Source: Paraescarpia echinospica (Eukaryota > Annelida > Polychaeta > Sabellida > Siboglinidae). From it: 64,000 bases of DNA. This document shows positions 11,467-25,014 of this stretch, piece after piece; within the stretch, counting starts at the first letter, position 1; the number at the start of each line of letters is the position of its first letter. The notes beneath the pieces were generated by a model. It ran no database searches. It was not told the DNA's origin and saw only the letters and a list, made by a program, of their open reading frames with translations. Made by a program: the position numbers and the translations under genes. The stretch is from contig CM034539.1 in assembly GCA_020002185.1 (NCBI GenBank), positions 4,037,369 through 4,101,368 of the forward strand. The letters run 5' to 3'.

Positions 11467-11613
11467 ACCTGTAATCATACGAATGTGTATAATGTATTAA
11501 CTAACGTAAGTTGTTATTCGTATCGGTCATATATATATATATATATATCACCGATACGAATAACAACTTACGTTAGTTAATAAATTATACGCATTCGTAT
11601 GATAACAGGTCTT
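11464..11613. mobile_element. Fold-back (palindromic MITE-like) element
   Basis: Two inverted arms of about 64 bp (11464-11527 and 11550-11613; outer ends AAGACCTG and CAGGTCTT) differ at only a few bases. They are separated by a 22-bp (AT)n-rich spacer. The element is flanked on the left by (TA)n, so a TA target duplication is possible but cannot be proved. Known fold-back MITEs look like this; no transposase is encoded. Confidence 0.7.
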
Positions 11614-14233
11614 ATTCAATTAATACAACACCAAGCTCTCACAGGAAAACTCTTACGTGTTAAGGTGTACGCATGTTTTACTGGTTACATCAACGTGTCC
11701 TTTTAGTATGGCAGAAAGTATAATGTTATACGAGTACGTTTATTTCTCCCCCCCAGAACCCAAGTTTTTGTCATTTGGCGAGAAGTGACCATATACGTAC
11801 GTAAAACATACGCATATAACTACATATGTGTAAACTAAACATGTGTATCACTAAGCAAGTGACGTTCATTTTCACATGCTACGGATATTGTAACGAGTTT
11901 TATCAAGATCTTGTGATACATATTACAATAACTGACCTGCGAGTTGCATCAGAACATTAGGGACGTTCAAACCAACGACGATGATGCTCAACAAGAGTGT
12001 CTTGTCCATGTTTGGCCAGATGTGATGAATTCTATGAAAATGAGAATAATATATATTTGGGTAAAGTCACGAAAAATGGAACACTTTAATTGTTTTAAAC
12101 TTCTCAGCTTTGCTATTCAGTTATTAAAATGAACATCCAATATTCAATTTTTTTATACGTAATATATGTCATATATTTAATATATGTCAGGAAAGAAAAT
12201 CTTAAGCAAATTTCATCAAGATTGCCCTCTATTCTAGCTATTTGAGTACCTAAAAATGTGGGTATTTTTGCATTAAAATGTTCAAACTGCTGACGACAAC
12301 TTTTCAAAGCTGAACCTTTTATGTTGTTATTATTGAACATAGACACAATGCACCCCACCTGCCATATTTGGCGTTAAAATAAGTCAGAAAAAGATGCCTA
12401 TTTTCGGAAAGCTGCCACGATTGTAATTTGTATTGTAACAGAGATCCTCTGTGCTACACCTCTCCAGAAAGACATATAAGAAATATGGGAATATTGCTAA
12501 AATAATCCACAAACCATATTAATGTAGTTTTAAATCAGCATTTGGAGGGATCAATTATGGGCAGGGACGTTGGCTGAAAAATATAAGCAAATCAAGCACT
12601 TGTGATCAAAGGAAAATAAACCGCTTTTTCAAAAATGGCTAAAATACTGGCATTTTCTAGTTCTATGCAAAGGTAAATTAGCATGCTATGTGGGACAGCC
12701 AATTTGAGAAAAGCAAAGGTTTCCCACAAAATAGCTAAGAAGAAAACCTAGCTTTCCCAGGAGAATTATCTGAGATTCAAGCCTTTACATATACCGTATG
12801 TGGAGATTCCAAGGCCTAGTTATTGTATTAAATGCGCCTGTTTGAAGCATGTCCCTGTGGATAGGGAGTTACCTGTTTTGAAAGCCACCAGAATAAAAAC
12901 GTCCACCTCACTACAAATTTAAAAAAATATGTTTCCGTGACCCAGAAAGTCAAATGATGACAACCTATCTACTATTATTTACTTTCACCCACTAGATCTC
13001 ATGTGAGTGGATCTTTAGTAGCTCCACCAACTGGCTTAAAGAACTGGTATATAAATATCAACAACAATCATAACTTCAAGCAGACGAGGTAAAACGTGTT
13101 GACTCCTTTTCTACCACCGGTATTTAGACTTACCTTTTTCACCGTGTTTACTTTCTTTCACCAGTGCCGCAATGAATTCTCTGCTGAATTATTCCCTTTT
13201 ATACCCATCTCTCGGCGTAAACAAGAAATAAATCAGCTAAATGCATCGATTTATATTGTGTTAAAAAGCAGTCAAACGCGACATGTTATAAAAACAATGC
13301 GACACATCAATCCACCTTTGCTTAAAGAGGCCGCCACTAGTTTACTGCGCACATTTTCTGCGCATGTCTTTCATGGCTCTACCTGACGGCGGGTGTCTGC
13401 AGTGATCATGTAATTATAGGGTTATACACAGTATAATCATGTACATAGTATGCCAATGGGTGACAGAATACATACTATATCATTCGCTATGATCCAATTC
13501 AGGATGACAACGTTTGTTAATTTTTGTATTTGTGTGCAAAGTGGGGTATCAGGGAACTTTTGTTGTTGTCAGATCCATGGTTTTGTCTTTTGGACACGAA
13601 TATGCATTAAACCATATAATCTAAATGCTCTATATGGAAACTATTGCCGTGTAACATTTGGTCAGTGTATTTTGAGCAGGAATTTCTTCGATCGAATAGG
13701 ACATTATGTCATGTATATAATAACAAGAAAATATACTATATTTCAATAGAATGTGTTCCTTTTGTAATATATTTGGTGTTTGAGAATGAAGGCAGTGCCT
13801 GGACGAAGGGAGTCTACACACTTCAACTGTGTGATACATACGTGAGATATGAGCTGCCTGTCTCATACATAGTGCCAGTATTTGACGTAATGACAATCAG
13901 CACGAAAACATGTCTGGTGTTCAAGTAGAAGTTGTGCAATACGTCTACGAGAGACTGTGGCTTTTCCTAGAGGATTGCATAAATGCGTCGTCACGCCGAT
14001 AATGCATCATTTAAACTTGTTGACATTTAACTGAATTTTACGTGCATCATTAAGGGACACCAAGATGGTGTTGTGGTATTCGTAAAAGGGCAACATTTCA
14101 TGTTTTGGTTCTACTGCCGCATAACACAGCCACAATCAAGTTAGACTGAGACATCTACAAGATTACAAGTACGTTTATTTGTGAGAGGCTTTACGCACAC
14201 AGGTTAGACAGGAAACTCAGTACCCAAGACAAA
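11614..14233. other. Non-coding, no gene recognised
   Basis: Several short open frames (for example 13096-13386 and 13644-13928) have no recognisable motif. 12.4-13.0 kb looks like degenerate repeat sequence but has no domain or terminal repeat I can name. The first exons of the TIL-like gene at 15.0 kb could lie here but none was identified. Confidence 0.4.
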
Positions 14234-14483
<250 letters not shown>

Positions 14484-15014
14484 AACGCACAAGTCGTGCT
14501 CCAAATAATTGTGACCAAAATATGGAAGTTGCAAACGCTGAGCTGACGCGAAATCAACATTGCATAACAACATATTTTGAAAAAAGGGCGGACATAACCC
14601 ACATTTTCTGCGAAGTTATAACGGAAAGCCGAAGATTGTACAGAAGCTGGTTATGTTTTTAAATACTCCAAAATATGTTGTTTTGGGCGAATGCGTAAAT
14701 TGGCGCATCAACTGTCAGAAGACGCGCAAAGGCTAACTACTGACACATTATAGCATATCTTCTTAAAATATGTTCTTCATTGCTAATGTCAGAATGTGCA
14801 GTAGAATCTCGTTAATATTAACACGAACATCCAATAATTTAGAAAGATCGACCGTCATTTCACGGGAACGTAAATTCCAAACGTTGATACATCCCATTAC
14901 TTATACAATTCATTTATTTGGAAAACTCCGTAATACGGATATATACCACTTGAACTTGCAAAAAGACGAACCAGTATCGGCGAAATAAGCCTGAAATTGT
15001 ATGCTTTCTTTCAG

Positions 15015-15232
15015 CGCCGCGCATTTGCCCCGACGGAGGATGGTGGAACCCCTATGTTTGCATACGCACTTGCAGAGACCCACACCATGTGTCCCCTAAG
15101 AATTCTTTTTTCGGATGCCAGTGTTCGAAGGATCGTCAGATTGACAACAACTTTAAATGCATAACACTGGCAGATTGTCCTACCAATGTGTCGTTCAAGT
15201 ACTGTGAGAATGTGAGCAGGGATCAGCCGTAA
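15015..15232 (+). CDS. Cysteine-rich TIL-like (trypsin-inhibitor-like) peptide, terminal exon
   Basis: A good acceptor (ATGCTTTCTTTCAG, AG at 15013-15014) opens a 71-codon frame starting in phase with two split-codon bases and ending in TAA (15230-15232). Cysteines fall at residues 4, 15, 19, 34, 36, 48, 54 and 63. The spacing GC-x-C-x11-C-x5-C followed by P is that of the second half of TIL domains, which include serine-protease inhibitors and parts of mucin and von Willebrand-like proteins. The C-x3-C to GCxC interval is longer than usual (14 residues). Notable motifs are GGWWNPYVC and CITLADCP. No transmembrane segment is present, so a secreted product is likely. The signal-peptide exon should lie upstream but was not found. 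An AATAAA overlaps the stop codon (15231-15236). Protease inhibition is only a family-based guess; no reactive-site assignment is possible. Confidence 0.65.
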
Positions 15233-16565
15233 TAAAATTTCCTGCTGAATGAAATGTAAGAACTTAATAAGAGTAGAACTAAGCCTATGGTGCAACAACG
15301 GCATGTTGCTGGTCATGGTCGGAGGTGTTTAGTAGACTTTCCATGATTTCTAGATATACACGTATTGTTCGCAAACATACACTTATGTTCATAATTGGGA
15401 GACTTGTAAGAATAACAATGTTTATTTCTGATGTTCACATTTACCAGGGACATTAAATGTTTGTATACATATGATTCTGCTTGATTTTTTAACTTTCTTA
15501 TCATATCTACATAACACAAACTCATGACCAAAGATAGAAGCAATCACGTACACATAAATACATACACACACACTCATACACTCACGCACGCATGCATGCA
15601 CCGATCCATCCAAATACCCACCCACCCACTGACTGCCGCACACACAAACACACACATACGCACTCGCACACATACACGCACACGCATATCCGACCACGTA
15701 CACACGCACACACACGCACACACACGCACACACACGCACATACGTAGAAACGCACGAACGCACGTACGCTCGAAAGCACACACAGGCACCTACAGAAACA
15801 CACACATACTCACACACAAACACAAACACAAACACACACAAACACGTAAATACACACACACATACACAGTTTTCTAAACACATAGAACATAAATAAAACG
15901 CGCTGCAAATGACAGGTGCAGGACAGAGCTTTTGTATAGCAGGCAGGAGAGTCACGTTTATGAGATTACCCTCTACGAACTTCTGCATGCGTTTTTCAAG
16001 TCAACCACTATAAAACTGTTCACACTCAATGACCAGATATGCTGTGGTCATAATAAGCAACGGATGTGTTTGAAATATGACTGCGTCTTTGCACTTTGTC
16101 AAACTGCGTCAAACTGGCGACATGCAATGGTCATAAATAATTGCACCTGTTTTCTAAGAACGTCCTTTCTACGTCAACTCGTTTTAAGGATGACTAACAG
16201 CTTACACCCATCTATAGAGCAACAAACATTGCAAAACATTGTTTGCTCAATAGTTCGTTACTTATAACTTGTAGTTGTATAAAGTTCCTTTTATACCTGG
16301 CTAAGTAAAAGGTAGCCATGTGCGAGGTTGCATGCTGTGCTGCTGTGTCGTGCATCTAGACTCTACACAGTACACCAAGATATGCAGGTTTTACACACAA
16401 CTAAGCTATTATATTGCAAAATACCAGCTAACGTTATTGAAACAACTATTCGTATCCAGGTTTTAGGCAACACACATATGCTGATTCGGTAGGGTCATTG
16501 CGTGACGTGTGGCACACAAGTTTCTGCGCCTACCTGTTGTATACGATGTATATTAATGTGCTCAC

Positions 16566-16568
<3 letters not shown>
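15233..16568. other. Non-coding, with an AC-rich block at 15561-15868
   Basis: 15561-15868 is an imperfect AC/ACGC/TACA microsatellite. The remainder is AT-rich. An open frame at 15932-16267 contains a short cysteine-rich patch but lacks splice or family support. Confidence 0.5.

Positions 16569-16653
<85 letters not shown>
16569..16653 (+). repeat. (GT)n microsatellite
   Basis: Near-perfect GT run, followed to about 16880 by GT-rich sequence with GCGC steps. Confidence 0.95.
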
Positions 16654-16654
<1 letters not shown>

Positions 16655-16884
16655 GATATATCTGTGCGTATGTTGCATTTGTTTCTGTGTGTGTATGTGT
16701 GGTAATGTGTGTGAAGTTTAATGATATTATTGACGTATTGACATAATATCTGTGCGTGTGTGCATTGACTTTATATTGTGTGTATGTGTGTGTGTGTGCA
16801 CGCGTGCGCGTGTGCATATACAGTGTGCGAGTGCTTGTGCGTGTACGTGCGTGATGCATGCGTGGTGTGTGTGTGTGAAAAGAG

Positions 16885-17365
16885 CAAAATAGGAGGGATA
16901 AGAGCATGGAGAGGAAAGGAAGGAAGATAGAAGGAGTGAGAGAGAATGAGAGGGGGAGGGAGGGAAGGGGCAAAGGGGTAGTTACAAAAACAGGGAGACA
17001 GAGATAGGGGGGAGAGGAAGAGAGAGAGAGAGGAGTGAGGGAGAGAGAGGGAGAGAGAGGGGGAGAGAGGGAGAGGGAGAAGGAGAGAAAGCGAGATATG
17101 GTGGAGAGTGGGGGATAGGCAGATAGAGAGGGAGGAAGTGAGGGAGAGGGAGAGAGATAGAGGGACAGGGAGAGAGGGGGAGAATGGGAGAGAGAGAGAG
17201 GGAGAAAGAAAGTGAGGGAGAGAGAGAGGCAGAGAGATAGGGAGAAACATATAGAAAGGGAGAGAGAGGGGGGAGAGTGAGAGAGAAAGAGAGGGGGATA
17301 TATACAGTGAGAGATAGATAAAGTGAGAGAGAGGGAATGAGAGGGAGAGAGAGGGAGAAACAATA
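16885..17365 (+). repeat. Polypurine (GA/GGGA)n tract, about 480 bp
   Basis: The plus strand is almost wholly A and G, a mixture of GAGAGA, GGGAGA and AGATAGA, with few pyrimidine interruptions. Long serine/leucine/proline frames on the other strand are artefacts. Confidence 0.95.
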
Positions 17366-17778
17366 TTTGTGTAGCACAGAAGCGACACGTTGTAAATAAT
17401 TGTAATCAGCTTTCATAGGTTCACGCTGTTTATTTAAAATACTATTCTAAAATAAACGCAACTTATTTTAATACTTAAAACATATGGTGGGTCTGGACTA
17501 AGGGCGATTAGTATATTGTCAATTCAATCAGGTGTATAACTTTTAATGGTGTCTGGTTCGAAAGTGCTAAAATTTGCTGGTCTACCAGTGGGGAAACGTA
17601 AGTTCTCTACTGGTACTATACCCGCGATCGACATATTGTTCTGTAAAGGCATAGACGTCAACCTGTCACGTAGACGTCGTCATGTTGTCCCGCGTCTAAC
17701 AGAACATCTTCTTTGCGAAATGTACGTTTATCCTCCAATGTTTCGTGTAGGATAATCAGATATATGTAGATGAACTAT
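17366..17778. other. Short non-coding gap between microsatellites
   Basis: Contains an open frame at 17546-17755 without family resemblance. A consensus-like donor (CGTAAGT at about 17598) occurs inside it, so a small exon cannot be excluded. Confidence 0.35.
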
Positions 17779-18564
<786 letters not shown>

Positions 18565-18872
18565 ACTGGCACGATACCACACGAGAGGATTGTGTGAATA
18601 TTTATATATGGGAGGATTGGCAGTGGAGTGGAGGACATAAATGAGTGTCGACGTGTGTTAGAAACGGTAGTGTTGGAGCAGTACTGTCCCTTGTTTTGTA
18701 TCGAGGGGTAGAGGGGCACGGTGCCCACAAGGGGAAATTATCGGGGATAGTTTAAATAATGCGATATTATTACGATAGTTGTACTAAAACGGCGATAGTA
18801 CTGCGACAGTTTCTTAACTGCTAGGATAATAATTACATGGCATTGGAGGTGTTTGTTTCACGACAGGAGGAA

Positions 18873-19872
18873 NNNNNNNNNNNNNNNNNNNNNNNNNNNN
18901 NNNNNNNNNNNNNNNNNNNNNNNNNNNNNNNNNNNNNNNNNNNNNNNNNNNNNNNNNNNNNNNNNNNNNNNNNNNNNNNNNNNNNNNNNNNNNNNNNNNN
19001 NNNNNNNNNNNNNNNNNNNNNNNNNNNNNNNNNNNNNNNNNNNNNNNNNNNNNNNNNNNNNNNNNNNNNNNNNNNNNNNNNNNNNNNNNNNNNNNNNNNN
19101 NNNNNNNNNNNNNNNNNNNNNNNNNNNNNNNNNNNNNNNNNNNNNNNNNNNNNNNNNNNNNNNNNNNNNNNNNNNNNNNNNNNNNNNNNNNNNNNNNNNN
19201 NNNNNNNNNNNNNNNNNNNNNNNNNNNNNNNNNNNNNNNNNNNNNNNNNNNNNNNNNNNNNNNNNNNNNNNNNNNNNNNNNNNNNNNNNNNNNNNNNNNN
19301 NNNNNNNNNNNNNNNNNNNNNNNNNNNNNNNNNNNNNNNNNNNNNNNNNNNNNNNNNNNNNNNNNNNNNNNNNNNNNNNNNNNNNNNNNNNNNNNNNNNN
19401 NNNNNNNNNNNNNNNNNNNNNNNNNNNNNNNNNNNNNNNNNNNNNNNNNNNNNNNNNNNNNNNNNNNNNNNNNNNNNNNNNNNNNNNNNNNNNNNNNNNN
19501 NNNNNNNNNNNNNNNNNNNNNNNNNNNNNNNNNNNNNNNNNNNNNNNNNNNNNNNNNNNNNNNNNNNNNNNNNNNNNNNNNNNNNNNNNNNNNNNNNNNN
19601 NNNNNNNNNNNNNNNNNNNNNNNNNNNNNNNNNNNNNNNNNNNNNNNNNNNNNNNNNNNNNNNNNNNNNNNNNNNNNNNNNNNNNNNNNNNNNNNNNNNN
19701 NNNNNNNNNNNNNNNNNNNNNNNNNNNNNNNNNNNNNNNNNNNNNNNNNNNNNNNNNNNNNNNNNNNNNNNNNNNNNNNNNNNNNNNNNNNNNNNNNNNN
19801 NNNNNNNNNNNNNNNNNNNNNNNNNNNNNNNNNNNNNNNNNNNNNNNNNNNNNNNNNNNNNNNNNNNNNNNN
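18873..19872. other. Assembly gap, exactly 1,000 N
   Basis: Round-number run of N, so the real gap length is unknown. Confidence 1.
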
Positions 19873-22729
19873 TATGACGTCTCTGGAGGTACCTTTCAGC
19901 AATCCGGCTGTGGCGCGCCAGTCTGTCTATCCTCGTGCGAATGTGAATCACGCTACCATTCACGCCATAATTGAAGCGCAAATGTTCAGTAAATGAGACG
20001 TGGCTAGTTGATATTGAGGCGGCAAACTCGATTAGGTGAGCGCATCAGCATGTTTATACGTGGCTTTATTCAATTACAAAGCGAAGATGGGAAATTTCTC
20101 TTTCCTTCCTCACTACCATTTTAGCGATCACGCACATAGCGAAATTCTATGCGACTGCATGGCTGTTTCTGATGGGGCTACTCCATGCTGTTATTCACGG
20201 GTAATCATCGGCCATTGTCCATGTTCGATTGCTATTCTCAATAGCGCACTGGACGCGAGAGCACTTCGATGAGTCGCCGAGTTTGCGGGGTGAAACATTT
20301 CTCGCGACATCTGCGCAATCGCGTGAAAGGAAATGTTTCACTTAGCAGAATCAGTGTTAATTTTCGTTGCTCGTTCGTCAACTAAGTGTGGATGTCGTGC
20401 GAGGATGCGACTGCCCGGCTGCCATTTCCACTAAATCGTCTGATTATTAAGGAGAGAATCGAATTAGCACCTGCGCTTTCTCGAACGTCCGCTAGGTGGC
20501 TGCCTTTTGAGCACCGTTGACGGGACAAATCCTCTGGACTCTCTATAGAGTATTGCTACCATTTTCATACGAATTATTTAAAAATAAATAGCTTCCTCTG
20601 ATTAATGGGTTTATCTAACTTAAATAACATGAATACTTACATTAGAAATATTTCCAAAATGTTTATTTTCCTGCCTACATAAAAGATAAATTTGCATATG
20701 CATTCGAGAATGCGTCGAGAATAACAATTGCCTAAACATTGGTTCGCCCGATTTGTTTTTAATACGAACAAATGTTATGATAACAAATAATTATTACTAT
20801 AAGCTACTTTCATGATACGGCACCCTCCTCGTTTCGACTGTTTTACACGTCTCGTTTCTTTTTTATTTGTTAAAAACCGAAACTATTTCGCAGCGACTAC
20901 AACACATTTACTATAATTAAATCTTGGGACAAAAATACGTTATTTTTGTCCGGACCAAGTCGAAAAGTCAAAAAAGCTAAATTAATCCGGCTCTATACAG
21001 CATAAATAAGGGTATTCACACGTCCCGTGGATACTCGGTCTATCAATCAAAGCAAATTATTAAGTAGATTTTTCTCTCACAATACTGCTACCTTTGAACT
21101 AACAGCTCATGCTATTATGCAATTTACACATAACATAATTTACCATCAACGAACCGTTTTTGGAATTTGTCAAATATAATTAATTTTAAGTACAGTGGCA
21201 ATGCCCACCCTCTTGTGGTATTATATATTCTACACAGAGACACAAAAGACGGCTACCCTGAAACTGGGTAACCAATGATATGAATTAACGGGCTAATTCA
21301 TCAAACAAAATAATGTTCTATTTTACCCGAAGCATTCGAAAATAAATTTTGTTTAGAATAAATTGGTAGAAGTCACATACTAAAGTAAAACTGAAATGCG
21401 AAAGATAACGTTTAGAGCTTGTTCGTAAACTCTTATGCATTTGTGGGCACCTCTCTTTTCCTGTAAACCTATTAGAGAGTTTAACGTAATTACATTAAGT
21501 GAAACACATATAATATCGTAATAAATACAATTTAATTGTGCACGTAAATACAGGCTCAGTCGTTGAAATGAAGTCATGCAATATGATGGTGAGTGTGACT
21601 TTGTGTGGCGCTACTTCTTTCGAAATCGGAATCACTTGGAGATCGGATTAGTAATTATGTTAACGACGCGTAATGGTTTTTGTGTAATGATATGAGAATA
21701 ATTAAACCATATAACCAAATAATGCGTTTTATAACATGCTTTAATTTTCCGTGTTGTTGCGTAATATAGGCTATGTTTCTTACTTGCCCCTAGGCCGGAA
21801 GTTAGGTGTGGAGGGGCATTAGCTGTGTCATGTGTATGGAGGGTAAACGTAAGACGTCTTATTTTCATAACTTGCAACGTTACGAAAAGAAGTGCAAAAA
21901 AGAACAATGCGAAACACGAAATGCACCCACCATATCATGGTGATTTTGTACGACCGCTGTGTGGACTCGTAGTTCATTTCATTATAAGTCGTGGAATACA
22001 AAGGAAAGTAGTTCCAGCCACGCCTGACTGTGACGTATGGCCTAGGAGACCGACCATATGAAACTGCACAAGACATAGCGTTGTCAATGTGCCTCCAGCG
22101 GCGGTCGTCTACGTCATCACCCGGCGTCTGGAGGGCAGCGACAATGTCCGGCATATTCTTCCATCTGCTTCAATTGCCCAATTACTGCATTACAACCGTC
22201 GGCGAACAGAATGAGAAATGTTATTTCGTTTGCAAAGACAATCTGCGACGACAATTGCCGCTCGGCGTCCATGTGCAAACGATCTAATCCAATTGGGCGA
22301 GTTAGTGAGCGATAACTGGGTTGCCCGAGGGCGTTGATGCCATTTTGTCGAATGTCCACTCAGGCCAATTTTCTAGCGAGGTAACGGTCCGCTCACGTCG
22401 AAGGTGTTGTTTGACCACGCATTACACTTAAATGTTAAATTTGTTTTAAGTGGCACATTTGGTGAGACACTGCATGAGTCTTAGCGATTCACTTTGTTAT
22501 CGTTAAAGATGTCGTGCTGCGCCATTACATTTTACCATGACAACTTTGGCCACCTTTTTATTCCATTTATGGGCCTACGAGATGCTAGATACGCTACTCT
22601 TTGTGGTATATCGTCTTAGATGGTGAGTGACGACTACTGGGTCCCTGTTCACGATTTTGCATAATGATGTTTGTGTGTTGCACCTCTGAGCTGAGATTTC
22701 TGAGGCTTTGGGCGCTATAGAAGTGTGTG
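19873..22729. other. Single-copy non-coding DNA with CpG-rich islets
   Basis: No recognisable gene. Two islets (about 20200-20500 and 22080-22400) are richer in CpG and less repetitive than their AT-rich surroundings, as conserved non-coding elements often are. Open frames at 21828-22154 and 22030-22287 overlap one islet but lack motifs. Confidence 0.4.
20290..20341. other. Inverted repeat / hairpin
   Basis: GTGAAACATTT (20290-20300) and its perfect reverse complement (20331-20341) enclose a CpG-rich 30-bp loop containing CTCGCGA and TCGCG. Confidence 0.7.
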
Positions 22730-22819
22730 ATGATGATGAAGAAGAAGATGATGAGGATGATGTTAATGATTGTGATTATTATTATTATTATTAGTAGTAG
22801 TAGTAGTAGTAGTAGTAGT
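22730..22819 (+). repeat. Trinucleotide tract (GAT/GAA, then ATT, then AGT)
   Basis: Follows GGGCGCTATAGAAGTGTGTG, a wording like the 3' tails of SINE/LINE repeats that end in trinucleotide runs, so this may be such a tail. Confidence 0.85.
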
Positions 22820-24702
22820 TGTATTATATAAAATTAGTCACTCTGTGGAACGTGTCTAGCGCCGATGTAACAATATATTTATCCCTCCCTCCCGCATATC
22901 TTCCCCCTTCATGGACATCTCCACCAACTCCGTAACCTGCTGAACAATAGGAAAATCATGCATTTACAATCCATTGTTAAGTGAGCTGTGTCTTGCTATT
23001 AAGATTTTGCGACTGATCCTGTTTAACTCAGAAATTAAATATATGAAATTCTTTCAGTTGCTTATAATATGTATACTTTTATATTTATACTACAACAGAA
23101 TACCAGGCAGCATGCGAAACATTTAAAATGCATTGATAGGTAAATATTTTTCTCACTTCTACAGCTCGTTTAGGATGGTGGAACATATCCAGGGAAGACA
23201 AACCGGGAACAAGTAGAAACCAAAAATATAAGACACAAAACATATAGAGATGTCGCGAGAGGAAATGGGGGTTGGCGTTATTTGCGAAGGCCGTTGTAAA
23301 ATACTGTTCAACTGTTCACTGATGTGGTATCAATATAATTAAATTTAACCAAATGTATCATCTAGTTTTTCCGATCTTGTGTATGTGTATATATTAACGA
23401 TTTTAGTCTGCATTTTAACATTGATTACACCACAGAGAAACACACTAATGTCATCAGTATATCATTGTTAACCACTTGACAATTTGTGCATGATAAAAGT
23501 AAATCATTATAAATAACTATATCATAGTTTTTTCAACTACAGAGGCGTTGAATCTGATCATCCCTCCAATATTTTGGCGAGGGAGGAGATAGGCTTAGGC
23601 CCAAAATATTTCCGTAACAGTGTGCAGCTGGAGGTTTCTGTTGAGCTCCAAGCGGGGTGTATAGTTTTTATCAGTTCATCAATATTTACCACATTCCGAC
23701 GCCCAAGAAATGCATCGCTAGTTGGTAGATCAGTGGCCAGTGTACTGTTGGACATTTGTCACAGTGACGTTCCAGATTTTTGCCGGGGTCTCACTCAACC
23801 CTTGCATGTTGTCGAACATGACTTCGAGAAATGGGGGGTGCTGTTAATTTGTTATCGATCGGAATCTTCTTCGTCAAACTGAATCTCTTTTCCCTCAAGT
23901 AGAACTGTTTTGTTTCGGTGGGTGAGAGCGTGGACGCACCCATCGGACCCCAGCCCATGGGCCTGTATTGTTGCATTTATTACCCAACAGTGCGAGGTTT
24001 GGAGGGGTTTCTAGATAAAAAAAATCCCCCTTGATACGTCTCTGTACTCCGTGGTATGTAGCTGGAGTTACTGTCTGCTTATTGCTCATATTTGCACCCA
24101 CGTTCAGCATATCATGTAACTGTTCACGTTGTTCATGCAACACTAATGTGAAAACGTACTTTAATTAGAAAACACATACAAATACTATTTCAAATTATTA
24201 TGTTCAAAACAGTCTACTAACAACGTGCAATTAACGTCGCACAATTAAACATTAACATCGTAACATTGACAGTGTGTATGCATTGACATGTTGATGTCAC
24301 CATACACGTTGACCCAAAGCGTAGATTTTAACACGTTCCCGGAGTAGACAATTACTTGATTCAATCGTGGCTCGTTTGCCGTTCATTCACTGGTGGAGGC
24401 GAGAAGAATGGACGCGCTAATGGGATAGCTGGCTTGGCACGAGTCGTCGATATGATTGCGCCCTCAAAGTAGCTCTCGTTATTATTTGATTGTTCAAGAA
24501 CAGTTCAACAGAACAAGGCCGATTGTCTCAGGTCCATAGTGAGGAAACTCATTCATTCATTTTCAATGGCGAATGTGTTTCATCTTGGAGGAATGAGCTG
24601 ACGAAAAGGGACCGTCTAGAAACTGAGGAACGTATGTAGTAATGGATTGTGGTGAGGTAACGAAGAGAAAGCTGATAGAAGGGAGGGATAGAAAGGGGTT
24701 GG
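22820..24702. other. Non-coding, with an unassigned minus-strand open frame
   Basis: A minus-strand frame at 23755-23558 (65 residues) has no recognisable domain. An acceptor-like TTCTACAG at 23157-23164 is followed by an open stretch to about 23245 with a GWWN motif (see findings). Nothing else seen. Confidence 0.35.

Positions 24703-25014
<312 letters not shown>

Noticed and set aside
13644..13928. A 94-codon open frame ending LVFK
   Set aside because: Reads plausibly protein-like but has no motif, no splice support and a competing frame on the other strand.
16530..17416. Long Ser/Leu/Pro and His/Thr open frames over GA and GT arrays
   Set aside because: Pure products of dinucleotide repeats without stops; same for the frames over the AC, CAGG and CT arrays elsewhere.
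19874..19996. Short frame after the first gap (TSLEVPFSNPAVARQS)
   Set aside because: Open in more than one frame, truncated by the gap and without family resemblance.
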